NCBI GenBank assembly: GCA_022497155.1
Contig: MU385717.1
Location: forward strand, 248,001-312,000
From: Whalleya microplaca
Lineage: Eukaryota > Ascomycota > Sordariomycetes > Xylariales > Xylariaceae
Length of the DNA stretch: 64,000 nt
Direction of reading: 5' to 3'
Shown: in pieces, positions 11,374-22,767 of the stretch
Layout of the letters: the number at the start of each line of letters is the position of its first letter
How positions within the stretch are numbered: the first letter of the stretch is position 1
Notes under the pieces: generated by a model
The model's input: only the letters and a program-made list of their open reading frames with translations
Databases searched by the model: none
What the model was told of the DNA's origin: nothing
Made by a program: the position numbers and the translations under genes

Positions 11374-14300
11374 ATTACAGAATTTCTACGAGACTTGTGA
11401 CCCCATGGGCTAAGGCTTCGGCCGCCTCTCATCACACAGACTTCTCGACTCTATATTCTTCACGACTGATCCCAAACCTTCACTTTATTCTTTCTAATAC
11501 TCGGCTGCTAGACAGGCCTACATCTACAGGCTTTTCCAGCCCGCCTTCTACTTGTAATAAAATTTTCGCAATTCCTTTGTGAAGCGATACTTACTCTCTA
11601 ATGGCGAGGCGTAGGCGCAGAGGGGGTTGTTTGTTCTTATTTTTGTCGGTGGGCATTTATCTACTGTACGACGCGATGGGATACGATATTACCAAAGTGC
11701 AAAGGAAGGGGGCGAAGAAAGGGATCTCAGCAATGAAAAAGCCACCAGAACAATTTTCGATTTTTTTTCTTCTATTTTCTTTTCTTTCTTCTTCTCTTCA
11801 TTTTATCGTCTTCTACTAGACGACGATTGACCAACTTTCGATTCCAATACCCACAGAAATCGAGACGGTCGTGTTTGTTGGACTGCTGCCACCTACTTGT
11901 ATTTTTTCTACCGGGTGTGAGTCTTTGGGACGAGGGATACCAAAGTGCGAAAAATGGAATGATATCTCAGGCTTGGGCGTTGATGAATGGAAATGATATC
12001 AGAAAGCCTTGCTAGTTTTCCAGTCTGAGGATCGCGGAAAGTGATCATCAGAATAATATGACCTGTGAGCTGTCAAAAGATCGTGCTGCTTTATTTCGTT
12101 TCTTCTAGCGACGTAATTGTCGCCCGTAGTCTTCGTAATAGCTCATTCATAATCCTAATCTTGGCCTAGGGATCGGCCTATGCTAGATGCTGCTACTCTT
12201 CAATTCACGAGTAAGGGTTTGGGCTGACCGCTTTCTCGATCCCCATCGCCTTCACCTCCTCCTCCTTCTTCACCGCCCAGTCGTAGCTCGCAAACACCGC
12301 CCTTTGTACGACTGCTAGCCTTCAGAATCCGGAAAGTATTTAGCCCTACACAACAACACCACATCTAGCCTTGGCACATATATCTACGCAGCACACATCA
12401 CACGAGGTATGTAGCCTAAGGAGCCACCCTCTAGAGCGGTATCTGGATGACTAAGAGACGACGAGTCTCCGGGCCCAGCTTTGTACATACAGTACATACC
12501 TACCCAAATCCCCACATGGCCTCGCACGCCACGCGGCACGTCAGAACAAGGCAATGTGCAGTACAGCAGCAGCAGAGGTCTACCTAGTCTCAAGGTTCTG
12601 TCCATGTGGAATTGGAACCGTGGTGCTGGCTGTCTGTACCTGCAGCGGCGGCCCAGGAATGGGATATGGCAATCGCCTTGATCACACATTTGCAGCGACG
12701 AGCTGCGTGCGAGATCGGCTCGTGTGGGTGATTATGTTTGCTTCAGGCTGTCTGTCACTTGGGGTAGGGTAGGCTGGGCTGTGTGTCGCTGGTGCTGTTG
12801 CTGTTTCCAGCCAAACGGCACCCCTTTCGCCGCACGTTACACAGCATGAGAGAGAACAAATGGTGGAAGAACACCGGTATCGTACGACACGCCTTGTTCC
12901 TTCCTTGCGGTACGAACGGTATGTTGGATCCGAATCAACTAGTGGTGCCCTACCCGACCTCGTGGCCGTTGGATTGCTACTCGCGATGGGTGGTAATCTG
13001 GCTCCGTTCCAGTTCCTGTGAACCATCATGGTGGTACCTACCTGGTTCCGCCCACCAGAGAATGCGTGTCGAGGTGGTGGTTATTAACTTGACGAGCAAT
13101 CCGATATAACTCCTCGAAACATGGATATGGGTTCCGCGCATCGGAAAAATTGATGCGATGACAAAGCCTGCCGCATAGACGAGCATAGGCTATGTATGTA
13201 TGGCTTGAGGTACGTGATACAAGACGTATACACACGCAAACTCAACCAGACGCCAGGGAGGGAACGGACGCCATTGATGGCGGACGACAGGTCGATGAAT
13301 TACTTGGCTTGGTTCTCAGGTAGCAGTGTTCTGTAGGTACTATATGCAAAGTTGGCACCAAGAACCCCCATGGAAGGATTTTACAGCTCCCTTGCTTGCA
13401 GACGGGTATGCGGTCGGCGTCGTATCGTCCCTGCTTCTGGAGCCAGCCAGCCAGCCAGCCAACGGCAAGTTTGAGCGCTCCCCTGACTATTTACAAAACT
13501 GACAGAGAGGTTACTATGTATGTCCATAGGAGACTGACTGGTCGGTGGCCAACGCTAGAAGACAGTGCAACAATGCGAGGGCTCCTCATCCCTTTCTTCG
13601 ACTTTTATCTCATGCACGAGGCAGCATGCTCGCTTGTATTGGGCCGATTCGCATCTCGCGTTCATTGGAGTTGAGGTGCATGGGGGACTCCATCACCAGC
13701 ACTTCGCTTCCGGTATGTACTACGCAGCGAGTATGTATTGATGTATGGGGTATGTATGGAGGGGGGTAATGCATCCGTGCAAGGGACGTCTCTATAATAA
13801 GTGTGGCAATCCATCGGGCAAGGTGGAGAAAACAATTTGAAGGTCGATCGAGCGTCGACAACGTTGCAGAAGAGGAAGAGGAAGAAATCTAATACATACC
13901 ATACATACATACTTCTCATCCTGCATGGAAACCCCGAACGAACGCGTAGGCCCCCGTCCGGAGCAAGACGCGGGGGGAAATTACAGCTGGGTAATATGCG
14001 TAGTCATAAAATGTAAGAGCTCGACAGAACCTTAGACATCATTACCACAATGGGCACTCGGTGTCGTCGATGGGTCGGCCCTGCCGGTGTAACGCGGAGC
14101 CGGAGCTGTGGAACGGATTACCTACACATTTGCAGCTCTGTCCGGGGCATACATGTAGGTATGTAGGATTCTCCTTTAATGAATGATGAGGAATCAAAGA
14201 GTAACCATGGAGGGAGACGATCGACCCTCGAGGTTTAGATCCAACGGCACGGCCGAACAGCCGGCGGCGAAGTGATTGGATATGTTTCTACTAGGTAGCT

Positions 14301-15482
14301 AGGTAACGCATCTGCGTACGCGCACATGCAGATGCTCTGAAGCTACCGACCCAGATCGCAAGGACCTCTGATTCGTATATCAGATCACCACGGATAAGAC
14401 AAGCAGATGCAATATAGATGATCTTAAGAGAACTGGCATATGACGAACTGGTCAGGCCGCCCAGGGCAGACCAGGTCCGCCTGTCTCGATTAGCAACCAT
14501 GTACATACTACGTAGTATATAGCTCTTAGCAAGCTTTTAGCACGGCTGGACGGTCACGGAATAGTAGCCGGGGAGCTGGTTAGCGTGTATAATCCCCACT
14601 TGCATACTTGGACATGCAATGCATGCACCGTCGATTTCTAGATAGCGTCCGCGCTCCCACGGCCTGTCAATCAGGGACGGACGCTAAAATAACACAGAGA
14701 TGGCCAGGACAGGACGGGCCTAAGCAGGATAGGCATAGACCGGAGACAAGCTCGGTGCATATAGAAGCCATAGCGCTGAACGGGAAACAGTGGAGAGAGG
14801 AGAGAGAAAGAGAGATCAAAACAGCCAAACAGCCGTCCCAACGTACGAACAGAGCGCTTGGTGCTTGGCCTTTCGATCTCCACTTACAACCTGCCTCTAC
14901 AGTTTATACACATAAAAGTCTTTTGAGAATTCAACATTCGGGGGTGGTTCGGGATGCAATGCGAGGTTGGGGTATTCTGTGCAACTTACATTGTCCGTGA
15001 AATTAGACTACAATACCTATCTTACCTGTATATACTGCGGATCTCCCATCAACTTTCTCGGAGTGTCTATACATATACGAGTTGCGAGGAATATATATAT
15101 TGTACGCCTCAAGTAGGTCGCCTCAAACTAATATCATCTCTCGGACCTGTGTGTACGATTGTATGTATGTGCGTATGCATAGCATGCAAGCGCAAGACAA
15201 ACACGGAAGTAGGTAGTAACGAGTTGAGAGGCATGCAGCGAGGTGCACACCGAAAAGAAATGAGAATCAGCCAATGTGATATGTTCGGTAGGTAATGCCC
15301 GAAATAGCATGGTGACATCAAAGCAACGGTAGAGGCGTTTAACTCCCGAACCAAACAGCGCTGGCCGCCAGACCCGAGAGTCGATCTGGCCTGCAGGTCC
15401 TAATGATAGGTAGGGTATGGCCAGGATGCCATTGAGACCATCGCTATATCAGTCATGTTGTTGAGAGCCGGTGGCCGAGATA

Positions 15483-15512
15483 CATACATATATTTATATA
15501 TATATATATACC
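15483..15512. repeat. TA-rich microsatellite
   Basis: Alternating TA-rich tract (tatatatatata) inside the spacer upstream of velB. It is a simple sequence repeat with no gene nearby. Confidence 0.7.
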
Positions 15513-16909
15513 TAAACCAGCGTCAAGATCTGAATAAAGGGAGGGTTAACCGCCTGACTGACCAGCCACCAAGCACAGCCGTCAGAGGCAAGGGAATAAT
15601 ATACAAGTATAGTTCCTATTTCCGGTGAGGAGGTAGGTAGCCTGGATACATACTGATTTGACTACATTAGGTAAAATTGGGCACGTATCATCCTTTGTCC
15701 GCGAATGCAACGTACCTAGGTATGCATCTATGTCGAAAGTTCTTCCGAAACCCCCCTGTGCCTCGCATACAGGGCGTCGTGCTCTCTGAGTCCGGTCCGT
15801 CGGGTCTTTTTTGTATGTATGTACAAAGTAGCAGAGTAGTAGTAAAAGAATGGACAGTTCTGTACAAGATGGTACGAGCTGACGAGTTCCTCTTTTTCAT
15901 TGCTGGAGCTAAGTAGTATGGAGAACAGTGGGTATCTTAATTCATTGTTCCGTTGTGATGGGACTGTGATTCCATATCTCTGAAGCTAGGACGAATCAGA
16001 TCCTCAATTTGGCCGAGTACACAGTACCCGTTGGTTAACATTGACCCTATGAGAGGCTACTCGAGTCCCTACGGTAACTCCATAGGGCATAGTCGAAGCC
16101 GATCACTGATGACTTGTACACCGCACAAACAAAACATAAGTTACAGAATACACAGTTCGAACCACAACCATTCATCTATCATTTGAACCTAATTACGGTG
16201 TGAAAGTTGTGTGATGAGTATATGTTTAAGATGAGATGCTGGAAAGCAAGGTATATTAAAGACAGTTAAGACATCGGCTCTGCCTCCAATAAGTTAAGCC
16301 TGTTCGATAAGTCAGTAGGTCCATTAATGTTCTCGTTCTTAGCAAATTCATTGGCACAAGCGAGGCGGGTTCCGCGCGTTGACAAGGGTTAATACATAGT
16401 ACGTACAGCAATATCAGGCGTGTTATACCTCAAGACAGCTAGTGAGAGGAAGCCGTTGAGCCAAAGGAGTAATAGTGGTAATTGATGTCGTTGATGTACT
16501 GGCTACAGGGCGTTATATCTTGTGACTTATGCCACACTAGCTATTCAGCTTTTTGCCCTCATTGCTCTCCATGCGAGTCATGGGAACTCTCTCTCACTAA
16601 TAAGATGCGATCGACCTTATCCTGAATATTTCAGGCTAGGCTGATGGCATCTGCCTTTTTAAGATCTGACCAATGCACATGTGCAGATTATCTCAAGAAA
16701 CCATCCCCGATACTCGACGTACATACTTACAGTCTTACACGTAAGACAGGACACTATGTATCCACTCCAGGTTTCTAGCACCCAATCACTTTGACTTTGA
16801 CTGGCTTCAGAAGCAGTCAGAATTTCGGTAGGATTATTTATATATGTGTGTGTGCATATATATATACAAGCTATCTATAAGTAAGACAGCGAGGCAGGGA
16901 GAGACAGAC

Positions 16910-16914
<5 letters not shown>

Positions 16915-16975
<61 letters not shown>
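16915..16975. repeat. (GA)n microsatellite, about 30 units
   Basis: An uninterrupted GA dinucleotide tract of about 60 bp, preceded by GACA units. It lies 1.35 kb upstream of the velB start. The length is likely polymorphic between isolates. Confidence 0.95.
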
Positions 16976-16978
<3 letters not shown>

Positions 16979-18055
16979 CAAAGAACCAACGCCGACTTCT
17001 GGTAGGTTTAGTGGCATTCATACATAAGATACCCGTCGAACCCCACCACATCCGGCAGCATAATATTGACCGGGGTAGCTGCCTAATATACTACGTAGTA
17101 AGAGAACTTGCGGGCAGATCAACCTCTCAGCAGCTCTCTGTCTATCCAGATTCATGTCTGTGGCCACACGTGGACTTCCAAAGTTTTGGGAAAACCTTAT
17201 GTATGTAAAATATGAGATGACAAGCGAGATATGGGATGACCGCTTGAGTTTTACGTGTCACGGACTGAACTAGGTTAGGTCTCTATGTAGACTAAGCTAG
17301 TTAAGGCCTGTATGTATAGCTAATGGATACCGCGAGTAACAGCACTGAGAGCGAGCTACAGATATTCCGGTGCATACATTACCACGTACATGCCGTTTCT
17401 GTACCCTGCCGCTTCCATTCAACCTGCCTAGGTACATCTATGACCAATACTATACCTACCTAGGGGTATGTATCACATCCTACCTACCATAGTCGTACCA
17501 GACATACCTAGGTACCTAATGAAGTCAATACCTGCGGCTACATAGCATACATGACGCGGTAACGTATGTACACAGCAACAGCAGCAGCAGCAGCACCAGT
17601 TGACCTCGCCTGCCTCGCTAGGTTCCCCCAGGTCAATCACTCCCCTTTGGGGTCCACCCTGCCACTGGACCCCCTACGAACCGCCCCTTGAACCCCCCCC
17701 CCCCCCACAGCCGGACCCTGCTCCACTGCTCCAACCCTTGTCTCCAATGAGTCCAATCGGCTGGTGGCCAACGCTTCATTAAAGTTTGCGCCTCTCCCAG
17801 AGTTCTAGTTGAGCCTTGTTTGTCTTGCTTTTCTCCAACCACACCGTTTGATATCACGCACTTAGCCAACCTAATCCCACATCTTTTTATTCTGCCTCGA
17901 AACGGGCTGTCTTAAACTTTGACAGCTCTCTTCGTCCCATCCTGTTTCGCACCCACCCGCCCCGTCTCCCTTAATATACTTCCGCCGTCCTGTCAACTAA
18001 TGAGCCTCGTCCCGCGTGCCCTATCGTTGGTCTAGCTGCCATTCCTAAGTGCCTC

Positions 18056-18063
18056 TATATAAG
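18056..18063 (+). promoter_or_regulatory. TATA-like box upstream of velB
   Basis: TATATAAG lies 271 bp before the velB ATG in a region that otherwise looks like a leader. If used, transcription would start near 18085-18095. This is a motif match only. Confidence 0.35.
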
Positions 18064-18086
18064 CGGACAGGCGACACCCTCCTCCC

Positions 18087-18104
18087 ATGAATATACCTTT
18101 CTAA
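18087..18104 (+). promoter_or_regulatory. Candidate upstream ORF 1 of velB (5 codons)
   Basis: ATG followed by four codons and TAA (peptide MNIPF), 240 bp before the velB start. Whether it is in the mRNA depends on the transcription start: it sits about 30 nt downstream of the TATA-like box, so it may be just at the 5' end. Confidence 0.3.
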
Positions 18105-18211
18105 GACGACGATATTCTCTAATTTAAGACTGCATATACACTTTGACACCCAGAAGCATCCAAAGCTCCGGGACTGCCGCACAATTGCTCGCGAGCCCCT
18201 TCCAACTGCCT

Positions 18212-18220
18212 ATGCGATAA
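18212..18220 (+). promoter_or_regulatory. Candidate upstream ORF 2 of velB (2 codons)
   Basis: A minimal ATG-CGA-TAA upstream ORF 115 bp before the velB start codon. Such tiny ORFs can reduce re-initiation at the main start; here the function is inference. Confidence 0.35.
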
Positions 18221-18326
18221 CAGCTCCTCGGGTACTAGAACTTGGCGGTATATCTAGCGAAATATAGCGGTCTTCTAAGAACATATTTGCATCGTAGTTA
18301 GGAGGGAGTAAGGCATATAGGACAAG

Positions 18327-19998
18327 ATGAGTTCAGGATATCCAGCGCCGCCGGGCCACCACTCTCAATTTCAGCCCGAGATGCCAGGGCCCTCCGCACA
18401 TCATCCAGGTTACGCGCAGCTTCCCCCTCCGATGCCCTCAAATCCGTACTATCAACAAGATCCCATAACCAACCCCCATCGTGCCACAAATATGCCTCCC
18501 CCGCGATCGAACATGGCGCCGCCCAACATGTCCGGCCCCAGAGACCGTGTAGGCGAGCTCGGCGGGGGAGAGAACGGCGTCTCTGGTCCCCAAGCCAGCC
18601 CAATGGCCTCCAAACCCGGGGCCGATGAGAAGGACAAGCCGGCCCCTCAACCAGTTGAGGGCTGTGACGCGACCAGGAAATACAGGTGAGTCGTGGGCGT
18701 TTAGCCTTCTGTCGCCGCTCGCGCCCTAGCGGGCTCTAGCGGGCTCTAGTATTTGGGTTAGGGGCTAACGAGCTATGGGGATAGACTAGAGGTAGTTCAA
18801 CAGCCGATGAGGGCGAGAATGTGTGGTTTTGGTGACAAGGTATTGCATGTCTTTCCATGCGCTTCATTATTCACAAGCTTACATTACGTAGGATCGCCGG
18901 CCTATCACGCCGCCTCCTTGTATTAGGCTAGTCGTGATGGACAAGAGTACCGGAAAGGAGGTGGACTGCAAGTACGTTGCACACTTTCTTGCAGCTCCTT
19001 CATAGCATTAGCTAATCATGTGCCAGCGAGGTTGAGCATCAACATTATGTATTACATGTTGATCTGTGGTCTGAGGACGGAGATAAGGAAGTCAACCTTG
19101 TGAAACACTCGCAGCAGTCGCCCTCCATCTCATCAACACAGGCGTCCTCGTTTCGAGAAGTTATCGAGGGGAGCCATGCTGGTGGCTATGGCTATCAGAC
19201 CATTGTGCCTTCGAACCGCGATTATGCGCAGCCTCCCAACCCAGGTTACGCTCACCCAATGCCTCCTTATCAGCCAGACCCATACGGTCAAGGTAAGGAA
19301 ACCTCAGTTACAAGTGCTTAGCCTATTTTGTTACTCACAAATATTAAACAGGGTATGGTTATCCGCAACAAGTCCAGCCATATGGATACCCCACAGGGGG
19401 TTACAGGAATGAGATGGCTGCGGGTGTGCCTCAAGTGCCATCACAACCAATGTTTAACCCCACTCGGTTCACCCAAGATATGCCACCGCACCAGATGACC
19501 CACAACCGTCTGATGGGCTCGCAGTCTCCGAATGGGATGTACACCAGGAATCTCATCGGTAGCCTTGCTGCCAGCGCATCTCGTCTTACAGATCCTACGG
19601 ACAAAATCGGAATCTGGTTTATCTTGCAAGATCTAAGTGTCCGAACGGAAGGCTGGTTCAGGTACGTGACTAAGCAGAAGCCGATTTTGATAGTATAACC
19701 AAAAGCTTACAAGATGGGCAGATTACGTTTCTCTTTTATCAACTTACGACGATCAGGCCCAGCACCCAATGGAAGCAGCGATGCAGAGCTTTTGAACAGG
19801 GGCAAGGCGCCAGTCCTAGCACAGGCTTTCAGTGATAAGTTCCAAGTCTATTCGGCGAAGAAGTTTCCAGGTGTGTGCGAGAGCACTGCTCTCAGCAAGT
19901 GCTTTGCCGTGCAGGGTGTGAAGATCCCGATCCGGAAAGATGGCGCAGATGGCAAGGGGAGCAAGGGCCGAGGCTCTGATGACGAAGAGGAAGGTTAA
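18327..19998 (+). CDS. velB: Velvet regulator VelB, 448 aa
   Basis: Velvet-family transcription regulator. In Aspergillus it pairs with VeA (and LaeA) or VosA in the nucleus to couple light, sexual or asexual development and secondary metabolism (established knowledge). Exons 18327-18685, 18785-18839, 18892-18971, 19027-19292, 19352-19661, 19722-19998 close in frame. The N-terminal ~118 residues are Pro-rich. The velvet domain begins with YRLEVVQQPMRARMCGFG and DRRPITPPPCIRL, runs through VDLWSEDGDKEVNLV, is split by a ~130-residue Gln/Pro/Tyr-rich insert (about 191-320), and resumes with IWFILQDLSVRTEGWFRLRF and FPGVCESTALSKCFAVQGVK. That large insert within the domain is characteristic of VelB and argues against VosA, VelC or VeA. 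The C-terminus is short and acidic (SDDEEEG). Leader features suggest possible translational control. Confidence 0.95.
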
Positions 19999-22255
19999 AG
20001 TTCGACTTCTGATACCCTTTGGGATGCAAACAAAGGACGGCGTTATTAGGTGATACGGCCCTTTAGAAACTGCATCGATCGACCGGGGCTTACGTTTGAG
20101 AGATGAGAGCGCGGTCACCGACATTTGCTCAGGCATGGTTTGGAATAGACGACCGCAAGGGGGTCTTGCCCGATTCACATCTCACATACATACCTACAGG
20201 ATGAAGGAACCCATTTGACGCCAGCAAAATTTGATGGCTGACGACCACGCACCATGGAATTACACTAGTCCTGTACACTAGTAGACTCGTCGACATAGCG
20301 TTCAGTTGTGCGTTGCGTTTGCGTTTGCGTTTGCGTTGCGTTGCGTTGTGTTGCGTTGCATGCAATATACCCAAATACATATGTGTTGTTGCGGCACGAG
20401 CTATCTCAGTGCCGTATAAGAAACCCCGGTGAAATCAAAAAGAGTCTTATCAAAGGAAGTCTTATGGGCGCAGTGCTGATGTAATGAGATGATGAGTCAG
20501 ATGGCCCGTTATTGGCCTGAGACATGTAGCGTGCCAAAGATCTACCTGCCCTGTGGGTGGTGTGCTGAGTGTAAGTAAGGCTGTCACTCCTTGAATTATG
20601 ACAGCCGATCTCTGCGCCCATCAGACGCCGTCCAAACCCGGCACGGGGAAAAGGCCCTGTTGAAATATGCCCCTTATTGACATTTTTGACTCGGAAACTT
20701 ATGGCATTGCCCCCAACAGATGTCAACTTAGAAAATGCAATGCTAGGTATGGTTAGCGGGTCAGCATTTAGTCGAGCTTGCCTAGCGTCCGTGTAAGACG
20801 TCCCGTTCGACTTGGGATGACAGGTGAGCCCTACTTGTTAACTAAACTTATCCCAAGCCTCGACACCGGTAGGCTGGTTGTGTCCATTCGCAGAGCATAA
20901 ATCAAAAACGCTATCTATTTCGGCACGGCACGTATGTGCCCTAGGTAGCTCTCATGTGCTCCACTGGTTTGTTTCATCCGAAGTCACCTGCCAAAGTAGA
21001 TCTGGAGGGTGTAGCCCGGTTTGAAACAGAACGTTAAAGATGGAGGCCAGGCTGCCTGCTTAATCTCAGTATCCAGGCAGTTTATAAGGTGTCTGATCGG
21101 CGATGTTATAATAGGGTCTATATTTACTATAAGAGGTCTTAATTATGATGGCACTTTCTGAGATTTAAGGCATTGAAGTGTGAATTATAGTACATCGAAG
21201 TTGCATACATGTCAATGGTTCCCTTACTATATGATATAGTCGTTCCAGTGGGAATCTCATTGACAGACGGATGTACCTACTAAGCTAGATCTGTAACTAG
21301 ATCTGAGTTAGGAAATTCTCTATCTCCGATGGGAGGATCTCGTTATTAGGTAAGATCACCTTTCGCCTTACGCGAGACTTCTTACACCACATAAGACGGA
21401 AGAGAAGCCGCCCTTACCCACGCCTTGCTAGACTGCACCTTGTCTGCCTAGCTGCCTCGGTATTACAGAGGCCAAGACAACCTCTACATGGACAAATGAA
21501 GAAGATGTGCGCCCATGAACCTTCCCTACCGGGTAGGTAGGCTGGTAGGTAGATCTTAGGAGGCTCGCAGCTCGCCTGGCTGAAAGACGTGCTAGCGCTG
21601 CTAGTCTCGCGACATTTCCATTACGTTTTCGTTACCTCATCTTTTCGCCCAAGTGCCGCCCGGATTCCTGGTGGGACCTCAGAGCTCTAGAGTCGGGGGG
21701 AGGACATCGAAACTTGTCTAGAATCAGACGAACCGGTCATTTGTGGAGTTCGATCGGTTGCGAATGATGTAACAAATTTTTTTGTGCTTAATGTTCTTGA
21801 TTTTAATTTTTTAGGCGGGAAAGAAAAAAAAAATCTTTGATTAGTCTGGTGATCGGAGGCGAGGCGCGAACGGCTTCGCTGCTAGGTGGTGATACCAATT
21901 GAACTGAGACTTTGTTATTAGTTACATACATAGAGTTGCATGCGCCCGATACAGATGCAGATACCTTACATACCTTTGTTTGCCCAAAAGCCAGGTCACG
22001 CAATCGTTATTTAACCAGGGCGCTTCCTTCCAACTCTTGTCTGACTTACTAGGCTGTTGTTTCAGCGAGCCCACGAATATAAAACATACATACATACACG
22101 AACCGCTGCTTCTCGCACACATACCTACTACTCGTACATCACATCCACTAGGTCTCTAGTATCACAATCTACAAGGTATTTTGTGCAACCCTCAACACCA
22201 AGAACGTCTACGCAATCTCCGTTGTCTCTCTTTCTCGCATCCTACGTCACAGAAG
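19999..22255. other. Intergenic region between velB and the DUF3602 gene
   Basis: About 2.25 kb. It holds the velB 3' end, a GCGTT/GCGTTT short tandem repeat near 20309-20358, paired TAGGTAGG words near 21531-21553, and the leader of the downstream gene. Frames present are short and composition-driven. No gene is supported. Confidence 0.6.
20309..20358. repeat. GCGTTT/GCGTT minisatellite
   Basis: Consecutive units of GCGTTT then GCGTT (with one GTGTT) form a ~50-bp irregular tandem repeat about 310 bp downstream of the velB stop. Confidence 0.85.
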
Positions 22256-22767
22256 ATGACCGGAAACATGACGTCCACCGGCCGAGGCGGCGCCGGCAAC
22301 ATCGCCGATGCCTCCAAGTCTCCCCCGCTGCAGCCCGCCGACCTCGAGACGCCGACCCTGAAGACCCCCGTCGTGACGACGGGCCGCGGCGGCTCCGGCA
22401 ACATGGCGCCGAACAACGACCCCGTGGAGACACGAGCGCGCCAGGACGTCGGACCGTGAGTCCTCCATTCCACCCCGAGACTGACCTCCCACAAGCGAAC
22501 GGAGCTGAGCTGAGCTGAGCTGAGCTGACATCCCACCACAGTATCGAGCGCCGGCTGAGCCACGGCGCCACGCACGTCGGGCGCGGCGGCGCCGCCAACA
22601 TCGCCAAGCTGAACGCCGAGGAGGAGGCCGAGGCCGAGGGCACCAGAGACACTGCTGCTGCCCGGGACGCTTCCCCCAGTGCTGGCGGGAAGAAGAACAA
22701 CGCGGTCGGTGCCGCGACGCACGGCGGCCTCGCGGCCAAGGCCAAGGAGTTCTTCAAGAGGACGTAG
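22256..22767 (+). CDS. DUF3602 / Par32-like GRGGxGN-repeat protein, 141 aa
   Basis: Small, Gly/Ala-rich, probably disordered protein. Exons 22256-22455 and 22542-22767 join in frame across an 86-bp intron. Three copies of the family signature are visible: GRGGAGNIAD, GRGGSGNMAP and GRGGAANIAK. These define fungal DUF3602 proteins, which include budding yeast Par32/Amu1, a TORC1-dependent phosphoprotein that inhibits ammonium transporters (established knowledge). Transfer of that role here is inference. The C-terminus is basic and ends AKAKEFFKRT. Start chosen: the ATG at 22256 directly before TGNMTSTGRGG; the frame is open further upstream but reads as leader. The gene is markedly GC-rich relative to its flanks. 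Confidence 0.85.
22503..22528. repeat. GAGCT pentanucleotide repeat in intron
   Basis: Five consecutive GAGCT units lie in the only intron of the DUF3602 gene, a short distance before its branch/acceptor region. Confidence 0.85.

Larger units (their letters stand above)
11374..18326. other. Gene-poor spacer between RhoGEF and velB
   Basis: Nearly 7 kb without a convincing gene. Small open frames exist in all six frames but none shows a domain, splice-consistent extension or family resemblance. Directly visible content: a T-rich stretch just past the RhoGEF gene (11758-11800), TA-rich microsatellite near 15483-15512, a (GA)n tract at 16915-16975, TACCTAGGTA-type palindromic words near 17428-17520, (CAG)n near 17575-17595, a C14 run at 17693-17706, and the velB leader with TATA-like box and two tiny upstream ORFs. 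The last ~1 kb probably includes velB promoter sequence. Non-coding RNA cannot be excluded from sequence alone. Confidence 0.6.

Noticed and set aside
11601..11819. 72-codon frame starting MARRRRRGG with a hydrophobic tail
   Set aside because: Lies just past the RhoGEF stop in a T-rich tract typical of 3' flank; no support as a gene.
12384..15300. Many overlapping 60-130-codon frames on both strands
   Set aside because: Composition unlike the neighbouring genes, no introns or domains that extend them, and overlaps in all frames.
16150..16165. GTTCGAACC resembling a tRNA B box
   Set aside because: No A box or cloverleaf-forming arms in the preceding ~60 nt.
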